A DNA stretch of 32,051 bases from a virus: positions 1 through 32,051 of the IMG/VR virus record IMGVR_UViG_3300039106_000143, one strand, 5' to 3'. The notes beneath the pieces are model-generated. The model was given only the letters and a program-made list of their open reading frames with translations. It was not told the origin of the DNA and did not search any database. Made by a program: the position numbers and the translations under genes. Shown here in pieces: positions 14,380 through 21,504 of the stretch (within the stretch, counting starts at the first letter, position 1; the number at the start of each line of letters is the position of its first letter).

Positions 14380-14744
14380 TAGATCTCGCAGTATTGAGCG
14401 AACACCTTAACGACTGAACCGCTGATAACTGCTCGCAGATACAAGTTAGAATCCACTCGCGGAATCAGCATGAACTCACCGGCGGGAATCTGGAACTGGT
14501 AAGGAATCGAAACTCCAACATACACCGCATTTTGGAGGTCCAAATTCTTAATCAGCACCTTATACGGGAGCGAAAGATCCGCAGCAATCTCAAGCAGTTC
14601 GTCAGAACCGGAACCGATATCTTGGGTATTTTGACCCATGTCGCTTCCGGTCATGTTTGCCGTAGCGGTGAACGTCTGAGGGTTGATTGATGCGCCGTTT
14701 TTGGACGCATACAACCGCGCTGTCATTTCGATTTCGTTTGCCAT
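14379..14744 (-). CDS. Tail-tip small protein, paralogue B
   Basis: A 121-residue protein starting MANEIEMTARLYASKNGASI and ending in YCEI. It aligns along its full length with the next gene upstream (MADEIQMTARLYASKGGAYL to FCEI), with shared GSDMG/GTDMG, SLPYKVLI/SSPYKLLI and RIPAGE-like elements. It is beta-rich and probably a virion protein. The two look like a tandem duplication. Its stop overlaps the next start as TAATG. No family is recognised. Confidence 0.7.
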   Translation of the reverse strand: MANEIEMTARLYASKNGASINPQTFTATANMTGSDMGQNTQDIGSGSDELLEIAADLSLPYKVLIKNLDLQNAVYVGVSIPYQFQIPAGEFMLIPRVDSNLYLRAVISGSVVKVFAQYCEI

Positions 14745-14755
14745 AGGTCAAACGG

Positions 14756-15115
14756 TTAGATCTCGCAGAAAGTCGCTTGGATCGTCACGTTGCTGGTATC
14801 TGCTTTGAGATACAACGTCGCGCTAACGTAAGGCAGCAAGAGCGTCTCTCCAGCGGGAATCCGCATGGTGTAGGTTCCAGAAACAAAACCCAACTCAACG
14901 AAGTTGGTGCTGTCGAGGTTGGAAATCAACAGCTTGTACGGGCTGGAGACATCAACCGGAACGTCCAAAGCTTCAACGGTAGTTCCGATCAATTGGGTCT
15001 GAGAACCCATGTCGGTTCCAACCATCGTTGCGGATTTGGTGTAAGTCACGCTCGGGAGATACGCACCACCTTTGGAAGCGTACAAGCGAGCGGTCATCTG
15101 AATTTCGTCTGCCAT
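14756..15115 (-). CDS. Tail-tip small protein, paralogue A
   Basis: A 119-residue beta-rich protein, paralogous to the adjacent downstream gene. Shared blocks are MTARLYAS at 7-14, M-x-GTDMG, SSPYKLLISNLD, RIPAGE and the CEI end. The copies have diverged in their loops, so the duplication is not recent. It may form a ring or a decoration on the tail tip as homo- or hetero-oligomers with its partner, which is inference. The leader CACTTACACACT before ATG has no Shine-Dalgarno sequence. Confidence 0.7.
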   Translation of the reverse strand: MADEIQMTARLYASKGGAYLPSVTYTKSATMVGTDMGSQTQLIGTTVEALDVPVDVSSPYKLLISNLDSTNFVELGFVSGTYTMRIPAGETLLLPYVSATLYLKADTSNVTIQATFCEI

Positions 15116-15127
15116 AGTGTGTAAGTG

Positions 15128-15970
15128 TTAGAATGCTGGGTTGTATGGATACGCGAAAAGGTCCCAAGCTGCAAAGGTCCAAGTCTCGTTTCTTTCGACT
15201 TGGTTGGTCTTGATCATCAAGCTGGTTGAATCGTTGGTTTTCAACCAAGCCCAAGCGGTTTCATCTGGAGTCAGCAACGGGTCCAACGGTGCTTGCGGCA
15301 TCACGTTACGCACAACTTGCGGAAAGCCATTCCGGTTTGCGAGCGTGATTGAATCGTAGATTGCCGAGATGATCGGAGGAGTGGCGGGAAGACCGTTGCG
15401 AGCCGAGTAAGTAGAGATCCGAGTTAGAGACACTCTGGAAGTCTGAAAGCTGTCCTGACCGCGAGCCAGACGAACAACAAGCTTTGCGGCCAAAGGAAAT
15501 TGAACGTCTGAAAAGGTCAGCTTGTTATTCTTCGGATCGTCTCCAGCAGATTTGATTGCAGCAAAGTAATCGGCAACTGTTGACCCAGAACCAAACGTTG
15601 TAACAAATCGCTTAGCTTCAGCGCGAACCGCTGGAAGATCAAAAAGGCGAGCATCCAAGTATTCAGTTCGGAATTCGTACCTTTGAGAAGGATCGTCTTC
15701 GTCTAGCGGACCCTGAACGGTTGGACTGTTTGGGTTAAAATTGGTTCCAGCAAAAGTAACTGTTGCCTCAGAATAGGGTCCGTCCTCAGTTATCTGATAC
15801 TTACCACCAGCAGCAACCCAATCAGCAGACGCAAGCCGCAAAGCGTCTTTGCTACCACGATACTTGTAAGTGATGAAACGACCAGTGCCATCACCATTGT
15901 TGTATTGGCGTGAAACCTCAATGTATCCAGTTGCAACTGGCGTTATGACATTGGTTTTGATCGTTGCCAT
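15128..15970 (-). CDS. Putative distal tail or tail-tip protein
   Basis: A 280-residue protein immediately after the tape measure, where siphophages usually encode the distal tail protein. It is rich in beta-like segments (YIEVSRQYNNGDGTGRFITY, AATVTF-type repeats, RNETWTFAAWDLF) with a helical middle near ARLFDLPAVRAEAKRF. I recognise no named domain. Position, size and operon membership support a structural tail role. Confidence 0.6.
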   Translation of the reverse strand: MATIKTNVITPVATGYIEVSRQYNNGDGTGRFITYKYRGSKDALRLASADWVAAGGKYQITEDGPYSEATVTFAGTNFNPNSPTVQGPLDEDDPSQRYEFRTEYLDARLFDLPAVRAEAKRFVTTFGSGSTVADYFAAIKSAGDDPKNNKLTFSDVQFPLAAKLVVRLARGQDSFQTSRVSLTRISTYSARNGLPATPPIISAIYDSITLANRNGFPQVVRNVMPQAPLDPLLTPDETAWAWLKTNDSTSLMIKTNQVERNETWTFAAWDLFAYPYNPAF

Positions 15971-15971
15971 A

Positions 15972-17045
15972 TTATTCTCGGGAAATTACTTGAGCCGTTT
16001 GCGCTGTACTCTTTGCAATCTGCTTTAGTTGCAATGTCTGCTCAACAGCTTGTTTGATTGCGATATCCTGACCAGTTTGAAATCCAGTGAATCCACCAAT
16101 GCGAGCAAGAGAGTCTTGCGCTCCACCTAGACCAAACTTCTCGCTTTTCATGGCAGCTAAAAGCATTTGAGGGGGAACAAATCTGTCTTCGTCTTTTCCT
16201 GCAAGTCCGGTTGAAGCCGCTGGCGCAGCAGCACCACCGCCCAATAACTGCGAAGATCCAGAAGCTAAATCTAAAGCTGTCGCTGCTGGTGCTATTGATA
16301 GCTTTGATGCAAACGCAACAGCTTTTCCAGTTTGCGTAAGATTGAACAAATCAAACGCAAGTTTTACCGCATTGTATGAAGACTTAGCAGCAGCGACAGA
16401 TTGAACCTGAGTCTTTTTAATCAGAATATCCATCTGATCGTTGAATTTCTCAATGTTCTTGATGTCCTCCGCTTTGAACATATCAATTGGACCCAAGTCT
16501 TTGATTGTTCCAGCAGCCATCGCAGCCTTTGTAAGCTTCAAACCAAGCAAGTCAGCAGCCGCAGCCATCATCTCAGCGTTATTGCGATTGGCGTTGAGCT
16601 TCTCACCAAGAGCAACAAGCACTTGCTCGCTTCCAAGAGATCTGTCTGAGAGTTGCTGAACACTCAAGCCGAGACGCTCAAACGCTGCTCTCTGCGGTCC
16701 ATCATTTGCGATTGCAGCGGTTCTTGCGTCGTTTACGCGAGCAATGGCCGCAGCAACAGCCTCAAACTTTACTCCGTAGAGTTGCGCTGCCATTTGGAAC
16801 TTTTGGACATCATCGGTTGAGATGTTCAACTGTTCGGCAAGCTCTCCAACACGGTCGGCGGCTTGAGCAACCGAGTTTGCGAATCCGGTGACAGCAGCCA
16901 CAGACAAAGCACCGGCAAGTCTGCTTGTGACGGCGTTTTTGAAGCTATTCCCAAACTTTTCACCAACGCTCTGAGCGCGTTTCACGCCCATCTCAAACGC
17001 TGTGGAATCAAGACCAAGCTTAACAAGTAGAGAAAGTACACCCAT
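15972..17045 (-). CDS. Tape measure protein (short)
   Basis: A 357-residue mostly helical, Ala-rich protein. The N-terminus VKLGLDSTAFEMGVKRAQSV with the later FGNSFKNAVTSRLAGALSVA is typical of phage tape measure proteins, which set tail length and pass down the tube. At about 0.15 nm per residue it would give a tail of roughly 50 nm, short for a siphophage. No transglycosylase or peptidase domain is visible. It starts one base after the chaperone-position gene. Confidence 0.8.
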   Translation of the reverse strand: MGVLSLLVKLGLDSTAFEMGVKRAQSVGEKFGNSFKNAVTSRLAGALSVAAVTGFANSVAQAADRVGELAEQLNISTDDVQKFQMAAQLYGVKFEAVAAAIARVNDARTAAIANDGPQRAAFERLGLSVQQLSDRSLGSEQVLVALGEKLNANRNNAEMMAAAADLLGLKLTKAAMAAGTIKDLGPIDMFKAEDIKNIEKFNDQMDILIKKTQVQSVAAAKSSYNAVKLAFDLFNLTQTGKAVAFASKLSIAPAATALDLASGSSQLLGGGAAAPAASTGLAGKDEDRFVPPQMLLAAMKSEKFGLGGAQDSLARIGGFTGFQTGQDIAIKQAVEQTLQLKQIAKSTAQTAQVISRE

Positions 17046-17046
17046 A

Positions 17047-17598
17047 TCAGTTCGCTTGTTGATTCTGCCAAATGGCTTCGCTCTGGTCGTCCCACAACTG
17101 AACCTGCCCCATCATCTCTGCGTGCGCTAGAATCAGCCTTTCTGCGTCACCAAGAGGCATCTGGATCGCATCGTCAGGAGCAATCCCAATATTCAGACAT
17201 CCAACAAGAACCCGTTCGGGCCACGGCATCGCGGGAGTCTTTGGCTTGCTTCCGCTTTCCATCAGCACTTCGGGAGCGGTTGACTGCTCTTTGAGCCACA
17301 ACTGAAACTTGTCGGACTCAACGACCAAATTCATCCGCTCAATCCGCTTTCCCCACAACCACAGAATGAGGTCACGCCAGATTGATTTGATGGACCTGAT
17401 GGATTCAAGCGGAGACTGTGAGCAAACAAGCACAGCCTCTGCTAAATCGCTCGGTGTAATTTCTCCACCCAAAACGTAGGGGGAGCGCAAACGCTGCAAG
17501 ACAATCGCATGACCTACGGTGTAGGGAACGAGTCGAACCCCAAGCACAATTGGTGCTTGAGGTCCGGTCTCTGCGAGTATCTTTGCAAGATCTGCCAC
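17047..17598 (-). CDS. Putative tail assembly chaperone
   Basis: A 183-residue protein encoded between the tail tube and tape measure genes, the standard place of tail chaperones (lambda G/GT). It is mainly helical, with VGHAIVLQRLRSP near the start and RLILAHAEMMGQVQLWDDQS near the end. I see no clear slippery site that would extend it by frameshift, and it stops one base before the tape measure start. The start is GTG at 17598. Assignment is by position. Confidence 0.65.
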   Translation of the reverse strand: MADLAKILAETGPQAPIVLGVRLVPYTVGHAIVLQRLRSPYVLGGEITPSDLAEAVLVCSQSPLESIRSIKSIWRDLILWLWGKRIERMNLVVESDKFQLWLKEQSTAPEVLMESGSKPKTPAMPWPERVLVGCLNIGIAPDDAIQMPLGDAERLILAHAEMMGQVQLWDDQSEAIWQNQQAN

Positions 17599-17600
17599 AA

Positions 17601-18068
17601 TTACAGCGTGAAGACAGCGGCAGTGCCAGCAAGAGACGGATACTTGGTCACAGTGATGGTAACCATAGCTTTTCCGCTGCTGGTGAATTTGACGCTTCCA
17701 CCACCGGAATAAACGTAATCACCATCAATGGAAACACCACCAACAGTCACGCCATCGCTACCAGCAATAGCTGCATATCCGTTGACTGTAGGAAGACCGG
17801 CAGCAAGTTTGGCTTGAGCAAAGGTAGCAGCACTTGGGATGAAAGTGACATTGAGCGAAATCCGCTCGTTAGCCGAGACTTGAGCGACAACCTCACCGGC
17901 AGAGTTCTTAATCTGCTCAACATCGGCCTCATGGGTCGCGTCGTAGCTCTCAATGGTGGTGATTGTTCCGCTCGTTAGCGCAGTAAGAGCATTTGAGACT
18001 CCAACCGTATAAAGCTGAATCGTCCCCTTTGCTCCGTAGACTAGTGCTAGACCTTTTGAAAGTGCCAT
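17601..18068 (-). CDS. Major tail (tube) protein candidate
   Basis: A 155-residue beta-rich protein full of Thr, Ser, Val, Gly and Ala, with strand pairs such as GTIQLYTVGVSNALTAL, ISLNVTFIPSAATF and GKAMVTITVTKYPSL. This is the pattern of tail tube subunits that stack as hexameric rings. The gene lies after the terminator-like gene and before the chaperone, as in other siphophages. The leader ACACACTAACAAC before ATG lacks a Shine-Dalgarno sequence, surprising for an abundant protein. Confidence 0.75.
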   Translation of the reverse strand: MALSKGLALVYGAKGTIQLYTVGVSNALTALTSGTITTIESYDATHEADVEQIKNSAGEVVAQVSANERISLNVTFIPSAATFAQAKLAAGLPTVNGYAAIAGSDGVTVGGVSIDGDYVYSGGGSVKFTSSGKAMVTITVTKYPSLAGTAAVFTL

Positions 18069-18080
18069 GTTGTTAGTGTG

Positions 18081-18563
18081 TTATGAGTTTGCTGCTGCAA
18101 AAATTGTCATTGAACGCGAGAAAGTTCTAGCTCTTTCGCTAGTGTCATTTACTCCAAAGTCTGTTGAGGTAGCAAAGAATGCAGTAAATCCGCCAGACGG
18201 ATCGGAATCTCCAACGTTCAAATCTGAAATGTTGTCGTCAACGAATAGCGGTTGCAGGATGTCTTCAAACGCTGCAACGGTAGCCAGCACGTTGTATTCG
18301 GGAGTATCGTCAGCGGAAAGCTGAAGCGTAGCGGTTACATCTACTTCACAAGTCCGGTCAATAGGATGCACCGGAACCGCAGTCGATGAGCGCACAACGA
18401 TGCGCGGAAAGTCTGGCATCCGATCTTCAAGATCTGGATCGGCAAACGCTCCATGACCGTAGCTGGTGAGACAAGCAGGAGTCCCAAGCGGAGACGCAGA
18501 CCAGTCTTGAGCGGCAAGCCAATCGACAAGAGCGCGTTCGGTTCTGAGAGCAACGGCGTTCAT
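18081..18563 (-). CDS. Tail terminator-like protein
   Basis: A 160-residue protein. The helix RTERALVDWLAAQDWS, the strands FPRIVVRSST and TCEVDVTATLQLSADD, and the helix VLATVAAFEDILQPL give the alpha-beta layout of gpU-like tail terminators, which cap the tail tube before joining to the head. Its position between the gp10-like and tail tube genes matches. ATGA overlap with the upstream gene. No diagnostic motif, so the family call is by layout. Confidence 0.65.
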   Translation of the reverse strand: MNAVALRTERALVDWLAAQDWSASPLGTPACLTSYGHGAFADPDLEDRMPDFPRIVVRSSTAVPVHPIDRTCEVDVTATLQLSADDTPEYNVLATVAAFEDILQPLFVDDNISDLNVGDSDPSGGFTAFFATSTDFGVNDTSERARTFSRSMTIFAAANS

Positions 18564-19342
18564 TGAACAACGATACCTTTCGATTCAGAACCATCAAAAG
18601 CCGCTTGAAACGCAGCGGTAATGTGACCCTCAAGTTCTTTGGCTTCGTCGTTGTAGGCTTGTTGCATCGCTTTTGAGTAGATTGCCTCAACTTTTCCGAT
18701 CTGGTTGTCAGCAAGACCGATGTTCAACCGGACATGACTAGAAGGAGAAAAACCAGCCTTTGCATTGTATGCATACGCTGAAGACCCGCGATGCATTGAA
18801 ACGTTCTCTTGGGGCAACCCGTATTGGTTCGCAAGATTGATGAGAGCTTGATTTCCAGCGACAATCCGCACTTGAGCGAAACCCTTCTTTGCCCGTCGAG
18901 TTCCACCAAATTGTTGAAACGACGGAGACAGCTTCTTGATCGCTTTGGTTACAGCAGACTTGAGGTAACCAACTGAACCAGCAGCGCGACGACGAAGCTT
19001 GCCAGCAGCGTCACGCATATCTTGACCGTAGAGACCTGCTTTTCCAGCTTTTGCGTTCTTTGATTGAGCGATCAAGTGAACCAAGCGCAATTCACGCGAA
19101 CGACCGAGAAACTTGCCGGTCTTCTTGTCAATCCTTCTCGCTCCAATCGGGCGGTTGAAGTAGTCGAGGATCTTATTTCGAGCCGCTTGTGGGGACTTTG
19201 GCGGAAGCAGAATGTACAACCGCAGCATCAAGAAAAACGTGCGGGAATTAACAGCATCAGCCAAAGACCGCCGAGTCTTGGGCAGATACTCCTTCCAAGC
19301 AGCGTCAAAGCGGGACGTATCGACTGTGACGGTTGGCGTCAT
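18560..19342 (-). CDS. gp10/Z-like tail completion or connector protein
   Basis: A 260-residue basic protein. The start TVDTSRFDAAWKEYLPKTRR, followed by helices and a Lys/Arg-rich middle (RRIDKKTGKFLGRSRELR, AAGKLRRRAAGSVGYLKSAV), is typical of the HK97 gp10 or lambda Z-like group, which joins the tail to the connector. Its place just before the tail terminator supports this. The high positive charge may help contact DNA at the connector. ATGA overlaps at both ends. Confidence 0.65.
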   Translation of the reverse strand: MTPTVTVDTSRFDAAWKEYLPKTRRSLADAVNSRTFFLMLRLYILLPPKSPQAARNKILDYFNRPIGARRIDKKTGKFLGRSRELRLVHLIAQSKNAKAGKAGLYGQDMRDAAGKLRRRAAGSVGYLKSAVTKAIKKLSPSFQQFGGTRRAKKGFAQVRIVAGNQALINLANQYGLPQENVSMHRGSSAYAYNAKAGFSPSSHVRLNIGLADNQIGKVEAIYSKAMQQAYNDEAKELEGHITAAFQAAFDGSESKGIVVQ

Positions 19343-19794
19343 TTGGTTTTAGCTCCAAGCTCAAGAGCGTAGTAAGCACCGGAGCCGTCACGCTTTGCGG
19401 ACATGATCCGCATTTGTCTTCCATCGTAGGTCACAAGACGACCCACCACCGGAATCATTTTGCCAAAAGTCAAAAGCAAGCGGTCAGTGTTCTCTTGGAG
19501 GAGCAGACTTCCGCTCTCCTGCAAAAGTCGGTCAGCGGTAAAACCAACGTCACAAGACCAGACCGAAGCATCAACGGTTACAAGCGTTGAGTCTGCCAAT
19601 CTCCAGTCAGAGAACTTAACCAAGATCCGCGCTTGGACGTTATCTTGGAAACCACCGGCAATAACCGAGTTTGCGTCAGTGATTGCAGCGGGAAGACAAC
19701 GAACCAGCACTCCCTGCCAGAGAAAAGATGGGTTTCCCATCGCGCTCTGTAGCACAGACATCCCCAACTGGAGACTGGTTGCAATCAGGTTCAC
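19339..19794 (-). CDS. Head-tail joining (stopper-position) protein
   Basis: A 151-residue protein with beta-rich segments (ARILVKFSDWRLADSTLVTV, GKMIPVVGRLVTYDGRQM). The stretch RLLQESGSLLLQENTDRLLL is an internal repeat of the LLxESG/LLxENT type seen in several phage structural proteins. By position it may be a head-tail stopper. ATGA overlaps on both sides show tight coupling to the gp10-like gene. Confidence 0.6.
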   Translation of the reverse strand: MNLIATSLQLGMSVLQSAMGNPSFLWQGVLVRCLPAAITDANSVIAGGFQDNVQARILVKFSDWRLADSTLVTVDASVWSCDVGFTADRLLQESGSLLLQENTDRLLLTFGKMIPVVGRLVTYDGRQMRIMSAKRDGSGAYYALELGAKTK

Positions 19795-20291
19795 GCTGTG
19801 AAGTAGACGCCAGAAACAAGAATGCGTGAAGTAGCTTGGAGCTGGCTTGCGAGACTTGTGATGTCTCCATTTTCGTAATGGCTCAACTCGCAGTAAGAAG
19901 TGCCTCCGACAATCTTACCAATGACAGAAGTCTTCGCTTGATTCGTCGCATTGTCCAACCAGATGGACACAGCCGCATCGTAAGTAACTGGATCTGGAAG
20001 ACCCAACCGCAGGTTTCCGGTCGCAGAACCGCTCACCGAGTTGATGGTCAAATCAACTGTAAAGGTGGACACAAAACCGATAGACGTATGCCGAGCAGTA
20101 TTGACCGTGAAAGCAAAAGTTCTACCACCACCGGAGTCAATCAGCGTAGGAACCCACGTTGACGGAGCGGTCAGCGGTAGCGCAGCATAGATCTCATCGA
20201 AGTTGGCATTGGCTTTGATCCATGACCCACGGAGCGTATCTCCGTTGTTGTCGTTTGCGGTTGAACCAACGTTGATGACTTGTTGAGACAT
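19791..20291 (-). CDS. Fibre- or tail-associated protein with INVGSTAND motif
   Basis: A 166-residue protein. Residues 6-20 (INVGSTANDNNGDTL) then IKANANFDEIYAAL match a short N-terminal module present in many phage tail fibre and baseplate proteins. The rest is beta-rich (HTSIGFVSTFTVDLTINSVS) and ends near VSGVYFTA. It starts with AAGGA ten bases before the ATG, one of the few clear ribosome sites here. It is probably a virion protein linking fibres, but its exact place is unknown. Confidence 0.65.
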   Translation of the reverse strand: MSQQVINVGSTANDNNGDTLRGSWIKANANFDEIYAALPLTAPSTWVPTLIDSGGGRTFAFTVNTARHTSIGFVSTFTVDLTINSVSGSATGNLRLGLPDPVTYDAAVSIWLDNATNQAKTSVIGKIVGGTSYCELSHYENGDITSLASQLQATSRILVSGVYFTA

Positions 20292-20292
20292 A

Positions 20293-20523
20293 CTATTCCT
20301 TCGGCAATGCGTACCAACCTTCTGACAGCGTTATACGACCCGTGGAGCGCACAGAAACACCGTCCGCTCCTTTGACCCAAACTCGCGCTTTGACGCTCTC
20401 AGCAAGCCTTACCGGCTCACCATAGGGGACGTAGACAACGCGAGTCCCACAGCCACAGCTACCTACCAGCACGGTCAATGCGATCCAGAAGCTTTTGCTT
20501 AAGCTCTTTATCTGGTTTTGCAT
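20293..20523 (-). CDS. Small lipoprotein, possible outer-membrane spanin
   Basis: A 76-residue protein. The hydrophobic stretch FWIALTVLVG ends in VGSC at 20-23, a plausible lipobox with Cys23 as the lipidated residue. Downstream is VYVPYGEPVRLAESVKARVW and an end EGWYALP, a pattern seen in small phage lipoproteins near lysis genes. Its start lies inside the preceding 47-residue gene in another frame (65-base overlap), recalling Rz/Rz1 nesting. However, the partner lacks a clear membrane anchor, so the spanin call is uncertain. Confidence 0.65.
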   Translation of the reverse strand: MQNQIKSLSKSFWIALTVLVGSCGCGTRVVYVPYGEPVRLAESVKARVWVKGADGVSVRSTGRITLSEGWYALPKE

Positions 20524-20602
20524 CTTCGGCAGTGGGTTCAGTTTTAGCCAGACCAGTCAGCCACTTTAAGAGAGCGGTGACAATCTGCTCAATGACGTTC
20601 AC
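20459..20602 (-). CDS. Small hypothetical protein overlapping the lipoprotein gene
   Basis: A 47-residue protein read from GTG at 20602, which overlaps the previous stop as GTGA. The N-terminal NVIEQIVTALLKWLTGLAKT could be an amphipathic or membrane-active helix, followed by a charged tail (DAKPDKELKQKLLDRIDRAG). It overlaps the lipoprotein start by 65 bases in another frame. It may act with the holin candidates, but no family is recognised. Confidence 0.5.
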   Translation of the reverse strand: MNVIEQIVTALLKWLTGLAKTEPTAEDAKPDKELKQKLLDRIDRAGR

Positions 20603-20778
20603 TTTGGTTTCTTGTCTGCGTCTTTGGCAGCGATCAAGCCAAATCCAACGGTCACAGCGGCAATGGTAGCAGCAAGATCAATGTTGGTGGAGGGGTCTCC
20701 ATCGAAGAGTGCTTTGAGTGCGCCTCCGATTGCGACCATGATTGCACCAACACCAGCGAGAGTCGTTTTCCAGTTCAT
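20599..20778 (-). CDS. Small two-helix membrane protein, holin candidate
   Basis: A 59-residue protein. Residues about 7-24 (LAGVGAIMVAIGGALKAL) and 36-51 (AATIAAVTVGFGLIAA) are two membrane segments joined by a DGDPSTN turn, ending in the charged tail KDADKKPK. This is the layout of class II holins, which open the inner membrane to release endolysin. It overlaps the previous gene as ATGA and the next as GTGA. Neighbouring lipoprotein and second membrane genes support a lysis block; direct evidence is missing. Confidence 0.6.
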   Translation of the reverse strand: MNWKTTLAGVGAIMVAIGGALKALFDGDPSTNIDLAATIAAVTVGFGLIAAKDADKKPK

Positions 20779-20945
20779 TTCTTGAGGGCTTTGTAGAGTC
20801 CAATTGCAGCAGCTATAAAAGCCAACACAGCGGCTCCGAGTTGGAACCACTGTGTCAGTTGCGGGATGAATGAAACCGCACCAGCAGCGGCAGCAGTTGC
20901 TAGAGATACTCCAACTCCATTGCTGCTGTTGGTATCGGTTTGCAT
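20775..20945 (-). CDS. Small membrane protein, possible holin or antiholin
   Basis: A 56-residue protein. An Ala/Val-rich segment at about 13-26 and a stronger segment at 36-52 (LGAAVLAFIAAAIGLYK) suggest one or two membrane passes, ending in KALKK. It is joined by ATGA to the next small membrane gene, so the pair may be holin and antiholin. The start overlaps the upstream stop as TAATG. Confidence 0.55.
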   Translation of the reverse strand: MQTDTNSSNGVGVSLATAAAAGAVSFIPQLTQWFQLGAAVLAFIAAAIGLYKALKK

Positions 20946-21097
20946 TACTCGGGTTTGTGTTGCGCGGCTGCGGTTTCGAGGATTTCAACGAGCGGCAGTC
21001 CGACCTTCATGTTTTGGACGTTGCCGGCCTTCATACCAATGACCAGCAGTTCATAGAGCTGGTTGAATTGCTGCGGAGTGAGTTCGATCTTGATCAT
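20945..21097 (-). CDS. Small hypothetical protein
   Basis: A 50-residue protein starting MIKIELTPQQFNQLYELLVI, with a strand then helices (LPLVEILETAAAQHKPE). It resembles small proteins found between fibre and lysis genes in other phages, but the role is unknown. It starts one base after the upstream stop (TGATATG) and ends in a TAATG overlap. Confidence 0.6.
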   Translation of the reverse strand: MIKIELTPQQFNQLYELLVIGMKAGNVQNMKVGLPLVEILETAAAQHKPE

Positions 21098-21098
21098 A

Positions 21099-21500
21099 TC
21101 AGGCGGCAGTGTCGGAAACGACAGGCTCCTCCGCAATCAAAACCGGCACAGCCTGCTCAACGAGCGGCGGGACGATTTCAACCGGAGGTAACCACGGCAG
21201 CGGAGGAGCGATGACCGGCGGATTGATCTGGTCGTTGATCTGCGCGGTGACGTTCGCCTCAATCGCGGTCTTATCGACTCCGTTTGCGAAGCACCAATCC
21301 AGCACCTGCTGCTCGGTCAACTGGTCGTAAGGAGTGAAATCACCAGACGGAGGCTGGAACGACGCGCTGCCGTAGCAAGTGCCGCTGTAGTTATCCTGAG
21401 TGCCGTTGCATCGCCAGTCGGCGGTGATAACGACATCGGTGTTTGGACCTTCGGTGGGTTTAACGAGAAGGCGTTCGATGATCCAAGAGAGGGTAATCAT
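21099..21500 (-). CDS. Small fibre-associated protein (DUF7936-like)
   Basis: A 133-residue protein from the ATG at 21500. The pattern TDVVITADWRCNGT, then FTPYDQLTEQQVLDWCF, then INPPVIAPPLPW is one I recognise from a small protein found beside tail fibre genes in many phages (I believe DUF7936). The C-terminal third is Pro/Val-rich and probably extended. It lies four bases after the fibre gene, which supports an assembly or fibre-tip role. The exact family name should be checked. Confidence 0.7.
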   Translation of the reverse strand: MITLSWIIERLLVKPTEGPNTDVVITADWRCNGTQDNYSGTCYGSASFQPPSGDFTPYDQLTEQQVLDWCFANGVDKTAIEANVTAQINDQINPPVIAPPLPWLPPVEIVPPLVEQAVPVLIAEEPVVSDTAA

Positions 21501-21504
21501 GGGA

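Noticed and set aside
17047-17110. Programmed frameshift at the end of the tail chaperone gene (lambda G/GT type)
   Set aside because: I saw no X-XXY-YYZ slippery sequence near the 3' end and the tape measure starts one base after the stop, leaving no room for an extension frame.
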